A stretch of 64,000 nt of DNA from Gordius sp. MW1 (lineage: Eukaryota; Nematomorpha; Gordioida; Gordea; Gordiidae), in the NCBI GenBank assembly GCA_964036665.1, contig OZ038530.1:3782001-3846000 (forward strand), written 5' to 3'. The position numbers and the translations under genes were made by a program. This document shows, piece after piece, positions 1 to 13,500 of the stretch (positions within the stretch are counted from its first letter, which is position 1; every line of letters starts with the position of its first letter). The notes beneath the pieces were generated by a model, which was not told the origin of the DNA, did no database searches, and worked only from the letters and a program-made list of their open reading frames with translations.

Positions 1-5
1 TGAAA

Positions 6-350
6 GTTGTCGTTTTCAGACGTGGTTTCCATGATAAAAAGTAAAAATTTATCAGAATCAGAAAACTATTACTTTGAAATCATGATCGCATAGTGCATTT
101 TTGAAAAATTAAGCACTCACGTTGCGATACAACAAACTAATCGCAACAATAAAACGTTGTCTTTTGTCAAAATGATAGTTCTCGCAGCTTAAAACCTCTT
201 TTCGGAAGTCAATCGAGGATTATAGGATTCTCAAATTGGCCTACTTTTATATATTTTTTCATGCTCTTTCACATAGAATCGAAAAAAATAAATATTTTTA
301 CCTCAAAATTTTTCACATATATTTCTTTGAACCGTATTCATCCGATGAAA
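6..350 (+). repeat. reference satellite monomer (345 bp), first complete copy
   Basis: This is the first full unit, counted from GTTGTCGTTTTCAGACG to just before the next such landmark at 351. In order it holds a GC-richer start (TTCAGACGTGGTTTCCATG), an A-rich tract (ATAAAAAGTAAAAATTT) that later receives insertions, the 8-bp palindrome ATCATGAT (79-86), an inverted repeat GTTGCGAT/ATCGCAAC (121-147), a conserved segment around CCTCTTTTCGGAAGTCAATC (191-210), a TATATA-containing T-rich run, and a tail of alternating A and T tracts ending in CGTATTCATCCGATGAAA. The start point is arbitrary because the array is tandem. I found no clear sign that the monomer is itself two related half-units. 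Confidence 0.9.
121..147. repeat. inverted repeat inside the satellite monomer (example copy)
   Basis: GTTGCGAT (121-128) and its exact complement ATCGCAAC (140-147) are separated by 11 bases. This could form a short hairpin or serve as a dyad binding site. The arrangement occurs in nearly every monomer. Scattered monomers have the left arm changed (CTTGCGAT in the gcgctcacc subfamily, GTTGAGAT near 31.3, 43.0 and 49.5 kb), and the right arm does not change to match. A paired RNA structure under selection is therefore not supported. A protein-binding dyad remains possible. Confidence 0.7.
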
Positions 351-3300
351 GTTGTCGTTTTCAGACGTGGTTTCCATGATAAAAAGTAAAAATTTATCAG
401 AATCAGAAAACTACTACTTTGAAATCATGATCGCATAGTGCATTTTTGAAAAATTAAGCACTCACGTTGCGATACAACAAACTAATCGCAACAATAAAAC
501 GTTGTCTTTTGTCAAAATGATGGTTCTCGCAGCTTAAAACCTCTTTTCGGAAGTCAATCGAGGATAATAGGATTCTCAAATTGGCTTCCTTTTATATATT
601 TTTTCATGCTCTTTCACATAGAATCGAAAAAAATAAATATTTTTACCTAAGAATTTTTCACATATTTTTCTTTGAACCGTATTCATCCGATGAAAGTTGT
701 CGTTTTCAGACGTGGTTTGCATGATAAAAAGTAAAAATTTATCAGAATCAGAAAACTACTACTTTGAAATCATGATCGCATAGTGCATTTTTGAAAAATT
801 AAGCACTCACGTTGCGATACAATAAACTAATCGCAACAATAAAACGTTGTCTTTTGTCAAAATGATGGTTCTCGCAGCTTAAAACCTCTTTTCGGAAGTC
901 AATCGAGGATAATAGGATTCTCAAATTGGCTTCCTTTTATATATTTTTTCATGCTCTTTCACATAGAATCGAAAAAAATAAATATTTTTACCTCAAAATT
1001 TTTCACATATATTTCTTTGAACCGTATTCATCCGATGAAAGTTGTCGTTTTCAGACGTGGTTTCCATGATAAAAAGTAAAAATTTATCAGAATCAGAAAA
1101 CTACTACTTTGAAATCATGATCGCATAGTGCATTTTTGAAAAATTAAGCACTCACGTTGCGATACAACAAACTAATCGCAACAATAAAACGTTGTCTTTT
1201 GTCAAAATGATAGTTCTCGCAGCTTAAAACCTCTTTTCGGATGTCAATCGAGGATAATAGGATTCTCAAATTGGCTTACTTTTATATATTTTTTCATGCT
1301 CTTTCACATAGAATTGAAAAAAAATAAATATTTTTACCTCAAAATTTTTCACATATTTTTCTTTGAACCGTATTCATCCGATGAAAGTTGTCGTTTTCAG
1401 ACGTGGTTTCCATGATAAAAAGTAAAAATTTATCAGAATCAGAAAACTATTACTTTGAAATCATGATCGCATAGTGCATTTTTGAAAAATTAAGCACTCA
1501 CGTTGCGATACAACAAACTAATCGCAACAATAAAACGTTGTCTTTTGTCAAAATGATGGTTCTCACAGCTTAAAACCTCTTTTCGGAAGTCAATCGAGGA
1601 TAATAGGATTCTCAAATTGGCTTACTTTTATATATTTTTTCATGCTCTTTCACATAGAATCGAAAAAAATAAATAATTTTACCTAAAAATTTTTCACATA
1701 TATTTCTTTCAACCGTATTCATCCGATGAAAGTTGTCGTTTTCAGACGTGGTTTCCATGATAAAAAGTAAAAATTTATCAGAATCAGATAACTATTACTT
1801 TGAAATCATGATCGCATAGTGCATTTTTGAAAAATTAAGCACTCACGTTGCGATACAACAAACTAATCGCAACAATAAAACGTTGTCTTTTGTCAAAATG
1901 ATAGTTCTCGCAGCTTAAAACCTCTTTTCGGAAGTCAATCGAGGATAATAGGATTCTCAAATTGGCTTACTTTTATATATTTTTTCATGCTCTTTCACAT
2001 AGAATCGAAAAAAAAAATATTTTTACCTCAAATTTTTCACATATTTTTCTTTGCACCGTATTCATCCGATGAAAGTTGTCGTTTTCAGACGTGGTTTCCA
2101 TGATAAAAAGTAAAAATTTATCAGAATCAGAAAACTATTACTTTGAAATCATGATCGCATAGTGCATTTTTGAAAAATTAAGCACTCACGTTGCGATACA
2201 ACAAACTAATCGCAACAATAAAACGTTGTCTTTTGTCAAAATGATAGTTCTCGCAGCTTAAAACCTCTTTTCGGAAGTCAATCGAGGATTATAGGATTCT
2301 CAAATTGGCCTACTTTTATATATTTTTTCATGCTCTTTCACATAGAATCGAAAAAAATAAATATTTTTACCTCAAAATTTTTCACATATATTTCTTTGAA
2401 CCGTATTCATCCGATGAAAGTTGTCGTTTTCAGACGTGGTTTCCATGATAAAAAGTAAAAATTTATCAGAATCAGAAAACTATTACTTTGAAATCATGAT
2501 CGCATAGTGCATTTTTGAAAAATTAAGCACTCACGTTGCGATACAACAAACTAATCGCAACAATAAAACGTTGTCTTTTGTCAAAATGATAGTTCTCGCA
2601 GCTTAAAACCTCTTTTCGGAAGTCAATCGAGGATTATAGGATTCTCAAATTGGCCTACTTTTATATATTTTTTCATGCTCTTTCACATAGAATCGAAAAA
2701 AATAAATATTTTTACCTCAAAATTTTTCACATATATTTCTTTGAACCGTATTCATCCGATGAAAGTTGTCGTTTTCAGACGTGGTTTGCATGATAAAAAG
2801 TAAAAATTTATCAGAATCAGAAAACTACTACTTTGAAATCATGATCGCATAGTGCATTTTTGAAAAATTAAGCACTCACGTTGCGATACAACAAACTAAT
2901 CGCAACAATAAAACGTTGTCTTTTGTCAAAATGATAGTTCTCGCAGCTTAAAACCTCTTTTCGGAAGTCAATCGAGGATTATAGGATTCTCAAATTGGCC
3001 TACTTTTATATATTTTTTCATGCTCTTTCACATAGAATCGAAAAAAATAAATATTTTTACCTCAAAATTTTTCACATATATTTCTTTGAACCGTATTCAT
3101 CCGATGAAAGTTGTCGTTTTCAGACGTGGTTTGCATGATAAAAAGTAAAAATTTATCAGAATCAGAAAACTACTACTTTGAAATCATTATCGCATAGTGC
3201 ATTTTTGAAAAATTAAGCACTCACGTTGCGATACAATAAACTAATCGCAACAATAAAACGTTGTCTTTTGTCAAAATGATGGTTCTCGCAGCTTAAAACC

Positions 3301-5167
3301 TCTTTTCGGAAGTCAATCGAGGATAATAGGATTCTCAAATTGGCTTACTTTTATATAATGTTTCATGCTCTTTCACATAGAATCGAAAAAGATAAATATT
3401 TTTACCTCAAAATTTTCACATATTTTTCTTTCAACCGTATTCATACGATGAAAGTTGTCGTTTTCAGACGTGGTTTCCATGATAAAAAGTAAAAATTTAT
3501 CAGAATCAGAAAACTATTACTTTGAAATCATGATCGCATAGTGCCTTTTTGAAAAATTAAGCAATCACGTTGCGATACAACAAACTAATCGCAACAATAA
3601 AACGTTGTCTTTTGTTAAAATGATAGTTCTCGCAGCTTAAAACCTCTTTTCGGAAGTCAATCGAGGATTATAGGATTCTCAAATTGGCTTACTTTTATAT
3701 ATTTTTTCATGCTCTTTCACATAGAATTGAAAAAAAATAAATATTTTTACCTCAAAATTTTTCACATATTTTTCTTTGAACCGTATTCATCCGATGAAAG
3801 TTGTCGTTTTCAGACGTGGTTTCCATGATAAAAAGTAAAAATTTATCAGAATCAGAAAACTATTACTTTAAAATCATGATCGCATAGTGCATTTTTGAAA
3901 AATTAAGCACTCATGTTGCGATACAACAAACTAATCGCAACAATAAAACGTTGTCTTTTGTCAAAATGATAGTTCTCGCAGCTTAAAACCTCTTTTCGGA
4001 TGTCAATCGAGGATAATAGGATTCTCAAATTGGCTTACTTTTATATATTTTTTCATGCTCTTTCACATAGAATTGAAAAAAAATAAATATTTTTACCTCA
4101 AAATTTTTCACATATTTTTCTTTGAACCGTATTCATCCGATGAAAGTTGTCGTTTTCAGACGTGGTTTCCATGATAAAAAGTAAAAATTTATCAGAATCA
4201 GAAAACTATTACTTTAAAATCATGATCGCATAGTGCATTTTTGAAAAATTAAGCACTCACGTTGCGATACAACAAACTAATCGCAACAATAAAACGTTGT
4301 CTTTTGTCAAAATGATAGTTCTCGCAGCTTAAAACCTCTTTTCGGAAGTCAATCGAGGATAATAGGATTCTCAAATTGGCTTACTTTTATATATTTTTTC
4401 ATGCTCTTTCACATAGAATCGAAAAAAAAAATATTTTTACCTCAAATTTTTCACATATTTTTCTTTGCACCGTATTCATCCGATGAAAGTTGTCGTTTTC
4501 AGACGTGGTTTCCATGATAAAAAGTAAAAATTTATCAGAATCAAAAAACTATTACTTTGAAATCATGATCGCATAGTGCATTTTTGAAAAATTAAGCACT
4601 CACGTTGCGATACAACAAACTAATCGCAACAATAAAACGTTGTCTTTTGTCAAAATGATAGTTCTCGCAGCTTAAAACCTCTTTTCGGAAGTCAATCGAG
4701 GATAATAGGATTCTCAAATTGGCTTACTTTTATATATTTTTTCATGCTCTTTCACATAGAATCGAAAAAAATGAATATTTTTACCTCAAAATTTTTTACA
4801 CATTTTTCTTTCAACCGTATTCATCCGATGATTGTCGTTTTCAGACGTGGTTTCCATGATAAAAAGTAAAAATTTATCAGAATCAGAAAACTATTACTTT
4901 GAAATCATGATCGCATAGTGCATTTTTGAAAAATTAAGCACTCACGTTGCGATACAACAAACTAATCGCAACAATAAAACGTTGTCTTTTGTCAAAATGA
5001 TAGTTCTCGAAGCTTAAAACCTCTTTTCGGAAGTCAATCGAGGATAATAGGATTCTCAAATTGGCTTACTTTTATATATTTTTTCATGCTCTTTCACATA
5101 GAATCGAAAAAGATAAATATTTTTACCTCAAAATTTTCACATATTTTTCTTTCAACCGTATTCATAC

Positions 5168-6547
5168 GATGAAAGTTGTCGTTTTCAGACGTGGTTTCCA
5201 TGATAAAAAGTAAAAATTTATCAGAATCAGAAAACTATTACTTTGAAATCATGATCGCATAGTGCCTTTTTGAAAAATTAAGCAATCACGTTGCGATACA
5301 ACAAACTAATCGCAACAATAAAACGTTGTCTTTTGTTAAAATGATAGTTCTCGCAGCTTAAAACCTCTTTTCGGAAGTCAATCGAGGATTATAGGATTCT
5401 CAAATTGGCCTACTTTTATATATTTTTTCATGCTCTTTCACATAGAATCGAAAAAAATAAATATTTTTACCTCAAAATTTTTCACATATATTTCTTTGAA
5501 CCGTATTCATCCGATGAAAGTTGTCGTTTTCAGACGTGGTTTCCATGATAAAAAGTAAAAATTTATCAGAATCAGAAAACTACTACTTTAAAATCATGAT
5601 CGCATAGTGCATTTTTGAAAAATTAAGCACTCACGTTGCGATACAACAAACTAATCGCAACAATAAAACGTTGTCTTTTGTCAAAATGATGGTTCTCGCA
5701 GCTTAAAACCTCTTTTCGGAAGTCAATCGAGGATAATAGGATTCTCAAATTGGCTTCCTTTTATATATTTTTTCATGCTCTTTCACATAGAATCGAAAAA
5801 AATAAATATTTTTACCTAAAAATTTTTCACATATTTTTCTTTGAACAGTATTCATCCGATGAAAGTTGTCGTTTTCAGACGTGGTTTCCATGATAAAAAG
5901 TAAAAATTTATCAGAATCAGAAAACTATTACTTTGAAATCATGATCGCATAGTGCCTTTTTGAAAAATTAAGCAATCACGTTGCGATACAACAAACTAAT
6001 CGCAACAATAAAACGTTGTCTTTTGTTAAAATGATAGTTCTCGCAGCTTAAAACCTCTTTTCGGAAGTCAATCGAGGATTATAGGATTCTCAAATTGGCC
6101 TACTTTTATATATTTTTTCATGCTCTTTCACATAGAATCGAAAAAAATAAATATTTTTACCTCAAAATTTTTCACATATATTTCTTTGAACCGTATTCAT
6201 CCGATGAAAGTTGTCGTTTTCAGACGTGGTTTCCATGATAAAAAGTAAAAATTTATCAGAATCAGAAAACTACTACTTTAAAATCATGATCGCATAGTGC
6301 ATTTTTGAAAAATTAAGCACTCACGTTGCGATACAACAAACTAATCGCAACAATAAAACGTTGTCTTTTGTCAAAATGATGGTTCTCGCAGCTTAAAACC
6401 TCTTTTCGGAAGTCAATCGAGGATAATAGGATTCTCAAATTGGCTTCCTTTTATATATTTTTTCATGCTCTTTCACATAGAATCGAAAAAAATAAATATT
6501 TTTACCTAAAAATTTTTCACATATTTTTCTTTGAACAGTATTCATCC
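5168..6547. repeat. dimeric higher-order unit, two 690-bp copies
   Basis: Two-monomer blocks 5168-5857 and 5858-6547 match each other in all the variants I compared. Both carry gtgcctttttg with gcaatcacg (near 5262 and 5952), tactactttaaaatc (near 5580 and 6270) and the rare ttgaacagtattc (near 5836 and 6526). The variants are offset by about 690 bp. Just outside, the copies diverge (gtttccatg at 5885, gtttccgtg at 6575). This is a recent tandem duplication of two monomers. Confidence 0.85.
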
Positions 6548-9337
6548 GATGAAAGTTGTCGTTTTCAGACGTGGTTTCCGTGATAAAAAGTAAAAATTTA
6601 TCAGAATCAGAAAACTATTATTTTGAAATCATGATCGCATAGTGCATTTTTGAAAAATTAAGCACTCACGTTGCGATACAACAAACTAATCGCAACAATA
6701 AAACGTAGTCTTTTGTCAAAATGATAGTTCTCGCAGCTTAAAACCTCTTTTCGGAAGTCAATCGAGGATAATAGGATTCTCAAATTGGTCCACTTTTATA
6801 TATTTTTTCATGCTCTTTCACATAGAATCGAAAAAAATAAATATTTTTACCTCAAAAATTTTCACATATCTTTCTTTGAACCGTATTCATCCGATGAAAG
6901 TTGTCGTTTTCAGACGTGGTTTCCATGATAAAAAGTAAAAATTTATCAGAATCAGAAAACTATTACTTTGAAATCATGATCGCATAGTGCCTTTTTGAAA
7001 AATTAAGCAATCACGTTGCGATACAACAAACTAATCGCAACAATAAAACGTTGTCTTTTGTCAAAATGATAGTTCTCGCAGCTTAAAACCTCTTTTCGGA
7101 TGTCAATCGAGGATAATAGGATTCTCAAATTGGCTTACTTTTATATATTTTTTCATGCTCTTTCACATAGAATAGAAAAAATAAATATTTTTACCTCAAA
7201 ATTTTTCACAAATTTTTCTTTGAACCGTATTCATCCGATGAAAGTTGTCGTTTTCAGACGTGGTTTCCATGATAAAAAGTAAAAATTTATCAGAATCAGA
7301 AAAACATTACTATGAAATCATGATCGCATAGTGCATTTTTGAAAAATTAAGCACTCACGTTGCGATACAACAAACTAATCGCAACAATAAAACGTTGTCT
7401 TTTGTCAAAATGATAGTTCTCGCAGCTTAAAACCTCTTTTCGGAAGTCAATCGAGGATAATAGGATTCTCAAATTGGCCTACTTTTATATATTTTTTCAT
7501 GCTCTTTTACATAGAATCGAAAAAAATAAATATTTTTACCTCAAAATTTTTCACATATTTTTCTTTCAACCGTATTCATCCGATGAAAGTTGTCGTTTTC
7601 AGACGTGGTTTCCATGATAAAAAGTAAAAATTTATCAGAATCAGAAAACTATTACTTTGAAATCATGATCGCATAGTGCATTTTTGAAAAATTAAGCAAT
7701 CACGTTGCGATACAACAAACTAATCGCAACAATAAAACGTTGTCTTTTGTCAAAATGATAGTTCTCGCAGCTTAAAACCTCTTTTCGGATGTCAATCGAG
7801 GATAATAGGATTCTCAAATTGGCTTACTTTTATATATTTTTTCATGCTCTTTCACATAGAATCGAAAAAAAAAATATTTTTACCTCAAATTTTTCACATA
7901 TTTTTCTTTGCACCGTATTCATCCGATGAAAGTTGTCGTTTTCAGACGTGGTTTCCATGATAAAAAGTAAAAATTTATCAGAATCAGAAAACTATTACTT
8001 TGAAATCATGATCGCATAGTGCATTTTTGAAAAATTAAGCACTCACCTTGCGATACAACAAACTAATCGCAACAATAAAACGTTGTCTTTTGTCAAAATG
8101 ATAGTTCTCGCAGCTTAAAACCTCTTTTCGGATGTCAATCGAGGATAATAGGATTCTCAAATTGGCCTACTTTTATATATTTTTTCATGCTCTTTCACAT
8201 AGAATTGAAAAAAATAAATATTTTTACCTCAAAAATTTTCACATATTTTTCTTTCAACCGTATTCATCCGATGAAAGTTGTCGTTTTCAGACGTGGTTTC
8301 CATGATAAAAAGTAAAAATTTATCAGAATCAGAAAACTATTACTTTGAAATCATGATCGCATAGTGCATTTTTGAAAAATTAAGCACTCACGTTGCGATA
8401 CAACAAACTAATCGCAACAATAAAACGTTGTCTTTTGTCAAAATGATAGTTCTCGCAGCTTAAAACCTCTTTTCGGAAGTCAATCGAGGATAATAGGATT
8501 CTGAAATTGGCCTACTTTTATATATTTTTTTATGCTCTTTCACATAGAATCGAAAAAAAAATATTTTTACCTCAAAATTTTTCACATATTTTTCTTTGAA
8601 CCGTATTCATCCGATGAAAGTTGTCGCTTTCAGACGTGGTTTCCATGATAAAAAGTAAAAATTTATCAGAATCAGAAAACTATTACTTTGAAATCATGAT
8701 CGCATAGTGCATTTTTGAAAAATTAAGCACTCACGTTGCGATACAACAAACTAATCGCAACAATAAAACGTTGTCTTTTGTCAAAATGATAGTTCTCGCA
8801 GCTTAAAACCTCTTTTCGGAAGTAAATCGATGATAATAGGATTCTCAAATTGGCTTACTTTTATATATTTTTTCATGCTCTTTCACATAGAATAGAAAAA
8901 ATAAATATTTTTACCTCAAAATTTTTCACAAATTTTTCTTTGAACCGTATTCATCCGATGAAAGTTGTCGTTTTCAGACGTAGTTTCCATGATAAAAAGT
9001 AAAAATTTATCAGAATCAGAAAATCATTACTATGAAATCATGATCGTAGAGTGCATTTTTGAAAAATTAAGCATTCACGTTGCGATACAACAAAAATCGC
9101 AACAATAAATTGTCTTTTGTCAAAATGATAATTCTCGCAGCTTAAAACTCTTTTCGGAAGTCAATCGAGGATAATAGGATTCTCAAATTGGCCTACTTTT
9201 ATATATTTTTTCATGCTCTTTCACATAGAATCGAAAAAAAAAATATTATTACCTCAAAATTTTTCACATATTTTTCTTTGAACCGTATTCATCCGATGAA
9301 AGTTGTCGTTTTCAGACGTGGTTTCCATGATAAAAAG

Positions 9338-9443
9338 TAGAGATGTTAAAATGCTTATGTGCTACAACCAAAACCCATAGGAGATGTATGCATGCTACTA
9401 CCATGGGTTATGGCTGTAGCATATAAGCATTTTAACATCTCTA
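9338..9443. mobile_element. hAT-type MITE, copy 1 (106 bp)
   Basis: This is a fold-back element with perfect terminal TAGAGATG and CATCTCTA. The first 21 bases pair with the last 21, and an imperfect pairing extends to about 40 bases from each end, leaving a small AT-rich centre. The direct repeat ATAAAAAG flanks it (9330-9337 and 9444-9451), an 8-bp target duplication that fits the known hAT preference nTnnnnAn. It has no coding capacity, so it is a non-autonomous MITE. This is the only copy whose upstream monomer lacks the gcgctcacc and tagtatcg variants. The monomer on its right carries cagagtg and the private aatgataattctcgc. Confidence 0.85.
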
Positions 9444-10536
9444 ATAAAAAGTAAAAATTTATCAGAATCAGAAAACTATTACTTTGAAATCATGATCGCA
9501 GAGTGCATTTTTGAAAAATTAAGCACTCACGTTGCGATACAACAAACTAATCGCAACAATAAAACGTTGTCTTTTGTCAAAATGATAATTCTCGCAGCTT
9601 AAAACCTCTTTTCGGAAGTCAATCGAGGATAATAGGATTCTCAAATTGGCCTACTTTTATATATTTTTTCATGCTCTTTCACATAGAATCGAAAAAAATA
9701 AATATTTTTACCTCAAAATTTTTCACATATTTCTCTTTCAACCGTATTCATCCGATGAAAGTTGTCGTTTTCAGACGTGGTTTCCATGATAAAAAGTAAA
9801 AATTTATCAGAATCAGAAAACTATTACTTTGAAATCATGATCGCATAGTGCATTTTTGAAAAATTAAGCACTCACGTTGCGATACATTAAACTAATCGCA
9901 ACAATAAAACGTTGTCTTTTGTCAAAATGATAATTCTCGCAGCTTAAAACCTCTTTTCGGAAGTCAATCGAGGATAATAGGATTCTCAAATTGGCCTACT
10001 TTTATATATTTTTTCATGCTCTTTCACATAGAATCGAAAAAAATAAATATTTTTACCTCAAAATTTTTGACATATTTTTCTTTCAACCGTATTCATCCGA
10101 TGAACATTGTCGTTTTCAGACGTGGTTTCCATGATAAAAAGTAAAAATTTATCAGAATCAGAAAACTATTACTTTGAAATCATGATCGCATAGTGCATTT
10201 TTGAAAAATTAAGGACTCACGTTGCGATACAACAAACTAATCGCAACAATAAAACGTTGTCTTTTGTCAAAATGATAGTTCTCGCAGCTTAAAACCTCTT
10301 TTCGGAAGTCAATCGAGGATAATAGGATTCTCAAATTGACCTACTTTTATATATTTTTTCATGCTCTTTCACATAGAATCGAAAGAAATAAATATTTTTA
10401 CCTCACAATTTTTCACATGTTTTTCTTTCAACCGTATTCATCCGATGAAAGTAGTCGCTTTCAGACGTGGTTTCCATGATAAAAAGTAAAAATTTATCAG
10501 AATCAGAAAACTATTACTTTGAAATCATGATCGCAT

Positions 10537-13500
10537 AGTGCATTTTTGAAAAATTAAGCACTCACGTTGCGATACAACAAACTAATCGCAACAATAAAAC
10601 GTTGTCTTTTGTCAAAATGATAGTTCTCGCAGCTTAAAACCTCTTTTCGGAAGTAAATCGATGATAATAGGATTCTCAAATTGGCTTACTTTTATATATT
10701 TTTTCATGCTCTTTCACATAGAATAGAAAAAAATAAATATTTTTACCTCAAAATTTTTCACATATTTTTCTTTGAACCGTATTCATCCGATGAAAGTTGT
10801 CGTTTTCAGACGTGGTTTCCATGATAAAAAGTAAAAATTTATCAGAATGAGAAAACCATTACTTTGAAATCATGATCGCAGAGTGCATTATTGAAAAATT
10901 AAGCACTCACGTTGCGATACAACAAACTAATCGCAACAATAAAACGTTGTCTTTTGTCAAAATGATAGTTCTCGCAGCTTAAAACCTCTTTTCGGAAGTC
11001 AATCGAGGATAATAGGATTCTCAAATTGGCCTACTTTTATATATTTTTTATGCTCTTTCACATAGTATCGAAAAAAATAAATATTTTTACCTCAAAATTT
11101 TTCACATATTTTTCTTTGAACCGTATTCATCCGATGAAAGTTGTCGTTTTCAGACGTGGTTTCCATGATAAAAAGTAAAAATTTATCAGAATCAGAAAAC
11201 TATTACTTTGAAATCATGATCTCAGAGTGCATTTTTGAAAAATTAAGCACTCACGTTGCGATACAACAAACTAATCGCAACAATAAAACGTTGTCTTTTG
11301 TCAAAATGATAGTTCTCGCAGCTTAAAACCTCTTTTCGGAAGTCAATCGAGGATAATAGGATTCTCAAATTGGCCTACTTTTATATATTTTTTCATGCTC
11401 TTTTACATAGAATCGAAAAAAATAAATATTTTTACCTCAAAATTTTTCACATATTTTTCTTTCAACCGTATTCATCCGATGAAAGTTGTCGTTTTCAGAC
11501 GTGGTTTCCATGATAAAAAGTAAAAATTTATCAGAATCAGAAAACTATTACTTTGAAATCATGATCGCATAGTGCATTTTTGAAAAATTAAGCACTCACG
11601 TTGCGATACAACAAATTAATCGCAACAATAAAACGTTGTCATTTGTCAAAATGATAGTTCTCGAAGCTTAAAACCTCTTTTCGGAAATCAATCGAGGATA
11701 ATAGGATTCTCAAATTGGCTTACTTTTATATATTTTTTCATGCTCTTTCTCATAGAATCGAAAAAAATAAATATTTTTACCTCAAAATTTTTCACATATT
11801 TTTCTTTCAACCGTATTCATACGATGAAAGTTGTCGTTTTCAGACGTGGTTTCCATGATAAAAAGTAAAAATTTATCAGAATCAGAAAACTATTACTTTG
11901 AAATCATGATCGCATAGTGCATTTTTGAAAAATTAAGCACTCACGTTGCGATACAACAAACTAATCGCAACAATAAAACGTTTTCTTTTGTCAAAATGAT
12001 AGTTCTCGCAGCTTAAAACCTCTTTTCGGAAGTCAATCGAGGATTATAGGATTCTCATATTGGCCTACTTTTATATATTTTTTCATGCTCTTTCACATAG
12101 AATCGAAAAAAATAAATATTTTTACCTCAAAAATTTTCACATATTTTTCTTTCAACCGTATTCATCCGATGAAAGTTGTCGTTTTCAGACGTGGTTTCCA
12201 TGATAAAAAGTAAAAATTTATCAGAATCAGAAAACTATTACTTTGAAATCATGATCGCATAGTGCATTTTTGAAAAATTAAGCATTCACGTTGCGATACA
12301 ACAAACTAATCGCAACAATAAAACGTTGTCTTTTGTCAAAATGATAGTTCTCGCAGCTTAAAACCTCTTTTCGGAAGTCAATCGAGGATTATATTCTCAA
12401 ATTGGCCTACTTTTATATACTTTTTCATGCTCTTACACATAGAATCGAAAAAAAAAATATTTTTACCTCAAAATTTTTCACATATTTTTCTTTGCACCGT
12501 ATTCATCCGATGAAAGTTGTCGTTTTTAGACGTGGTTTCCATGATAAAAAGTAAAAATTTATCAGAATCAGAAAACTATTACTTTGAAATCATGATCGCA
12601 TAGTGCATTTTTGAAAAATTAAGCACTCACGTTGCGATACAACAAACTAATCGCAACAATAAAACGTTGTCTTTTGTCAAAATGATAGTTCTCGCAGCTT
12701 AAAACCTCTTTTCGGAAGTAAATCGATGATAATAGGATTCTCAAATTGGCTTACTTTTATATATTTTTTCATGCTCTTTCACATAGAATAGAAAAAAATA
12801 AATATTTTTACCTCAAAATTTTTCACATATTTTTCTTTGAACCGTATTCATCCGATGAAAGTTGTCGTTTTCAGACGTGGTTTCCATGATAAAAAGTAAA
12901 AATTTATCAGAATCAGAAAACCATTACTTTGAAATCATGATCGCAGAGTGCATTATTGAAAAATTAAGCACTCACGTTGCGATACAACAAACTAATCGCA
13001 ACAATAAAACGTTGTCTTTTGTCAAAATGATAGTTCTCGCAGCTTAAAACCTCTTTTCGGAAGTCAATCGAGGATAATAGGATTCTCAAATTGGCCTACT
13101 TTTATATATTTTTTATGCTCTTTCACATAGTATCGAAAAAAATAAATATTTTTACCTCAAAATTTTTCACATATTTTTCTTTGAACCGTATTCATCCGAT
13201 GAAAGTTGTCGTTTTCAGACGTGGTTTCCATGATAAAAAGTAAAAATTTATCAGAATCAGAAAACTATTACTTTGAAATCATGATCTCAGAGTGCATTTT
13301 TGAAAAATTAAGCACTCACGTTGCGATACAACAAACTAATCGCAACAATAAAACGTTGTCTTTTGTCAAAATGATAGTTCTCGCAGCTTAAAACCTCTTT
13401 TCGGAAGTCAATCGAGGATAATAGGATTCTCAAATTGGCCTACTTTTATATATTTTTTCATGCTCTTTTACATAGAATCGAAAAAAATAAATATTTTTAC

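Noticed and set aside
191-215. CENP-B box in the segment CTTTTCGGAAGTCAATCG
   Set aside because: It has TTCG but lacks the required spacing to A and the CGGG core of nTTCGnnnnAnnCGGGn. No other part of the monomer fits better.
6-350. Monomer as a dimer of two related 172-bp halves
   Set aside because: GTTGTC recurs 150 bp apart (6 and 156), but the sequences beyond it do not align convincingly. The nucleosome-dimer length may be functional without an internal duplication.
9338-9443. Fold-back element as a structured RNA gene or terminator
   Set aside because: The 8-bp flanking duplication and TAGAGATG terminal repeats explain it as a hAT MITE. No promoter elements of an RNA gene are seen.
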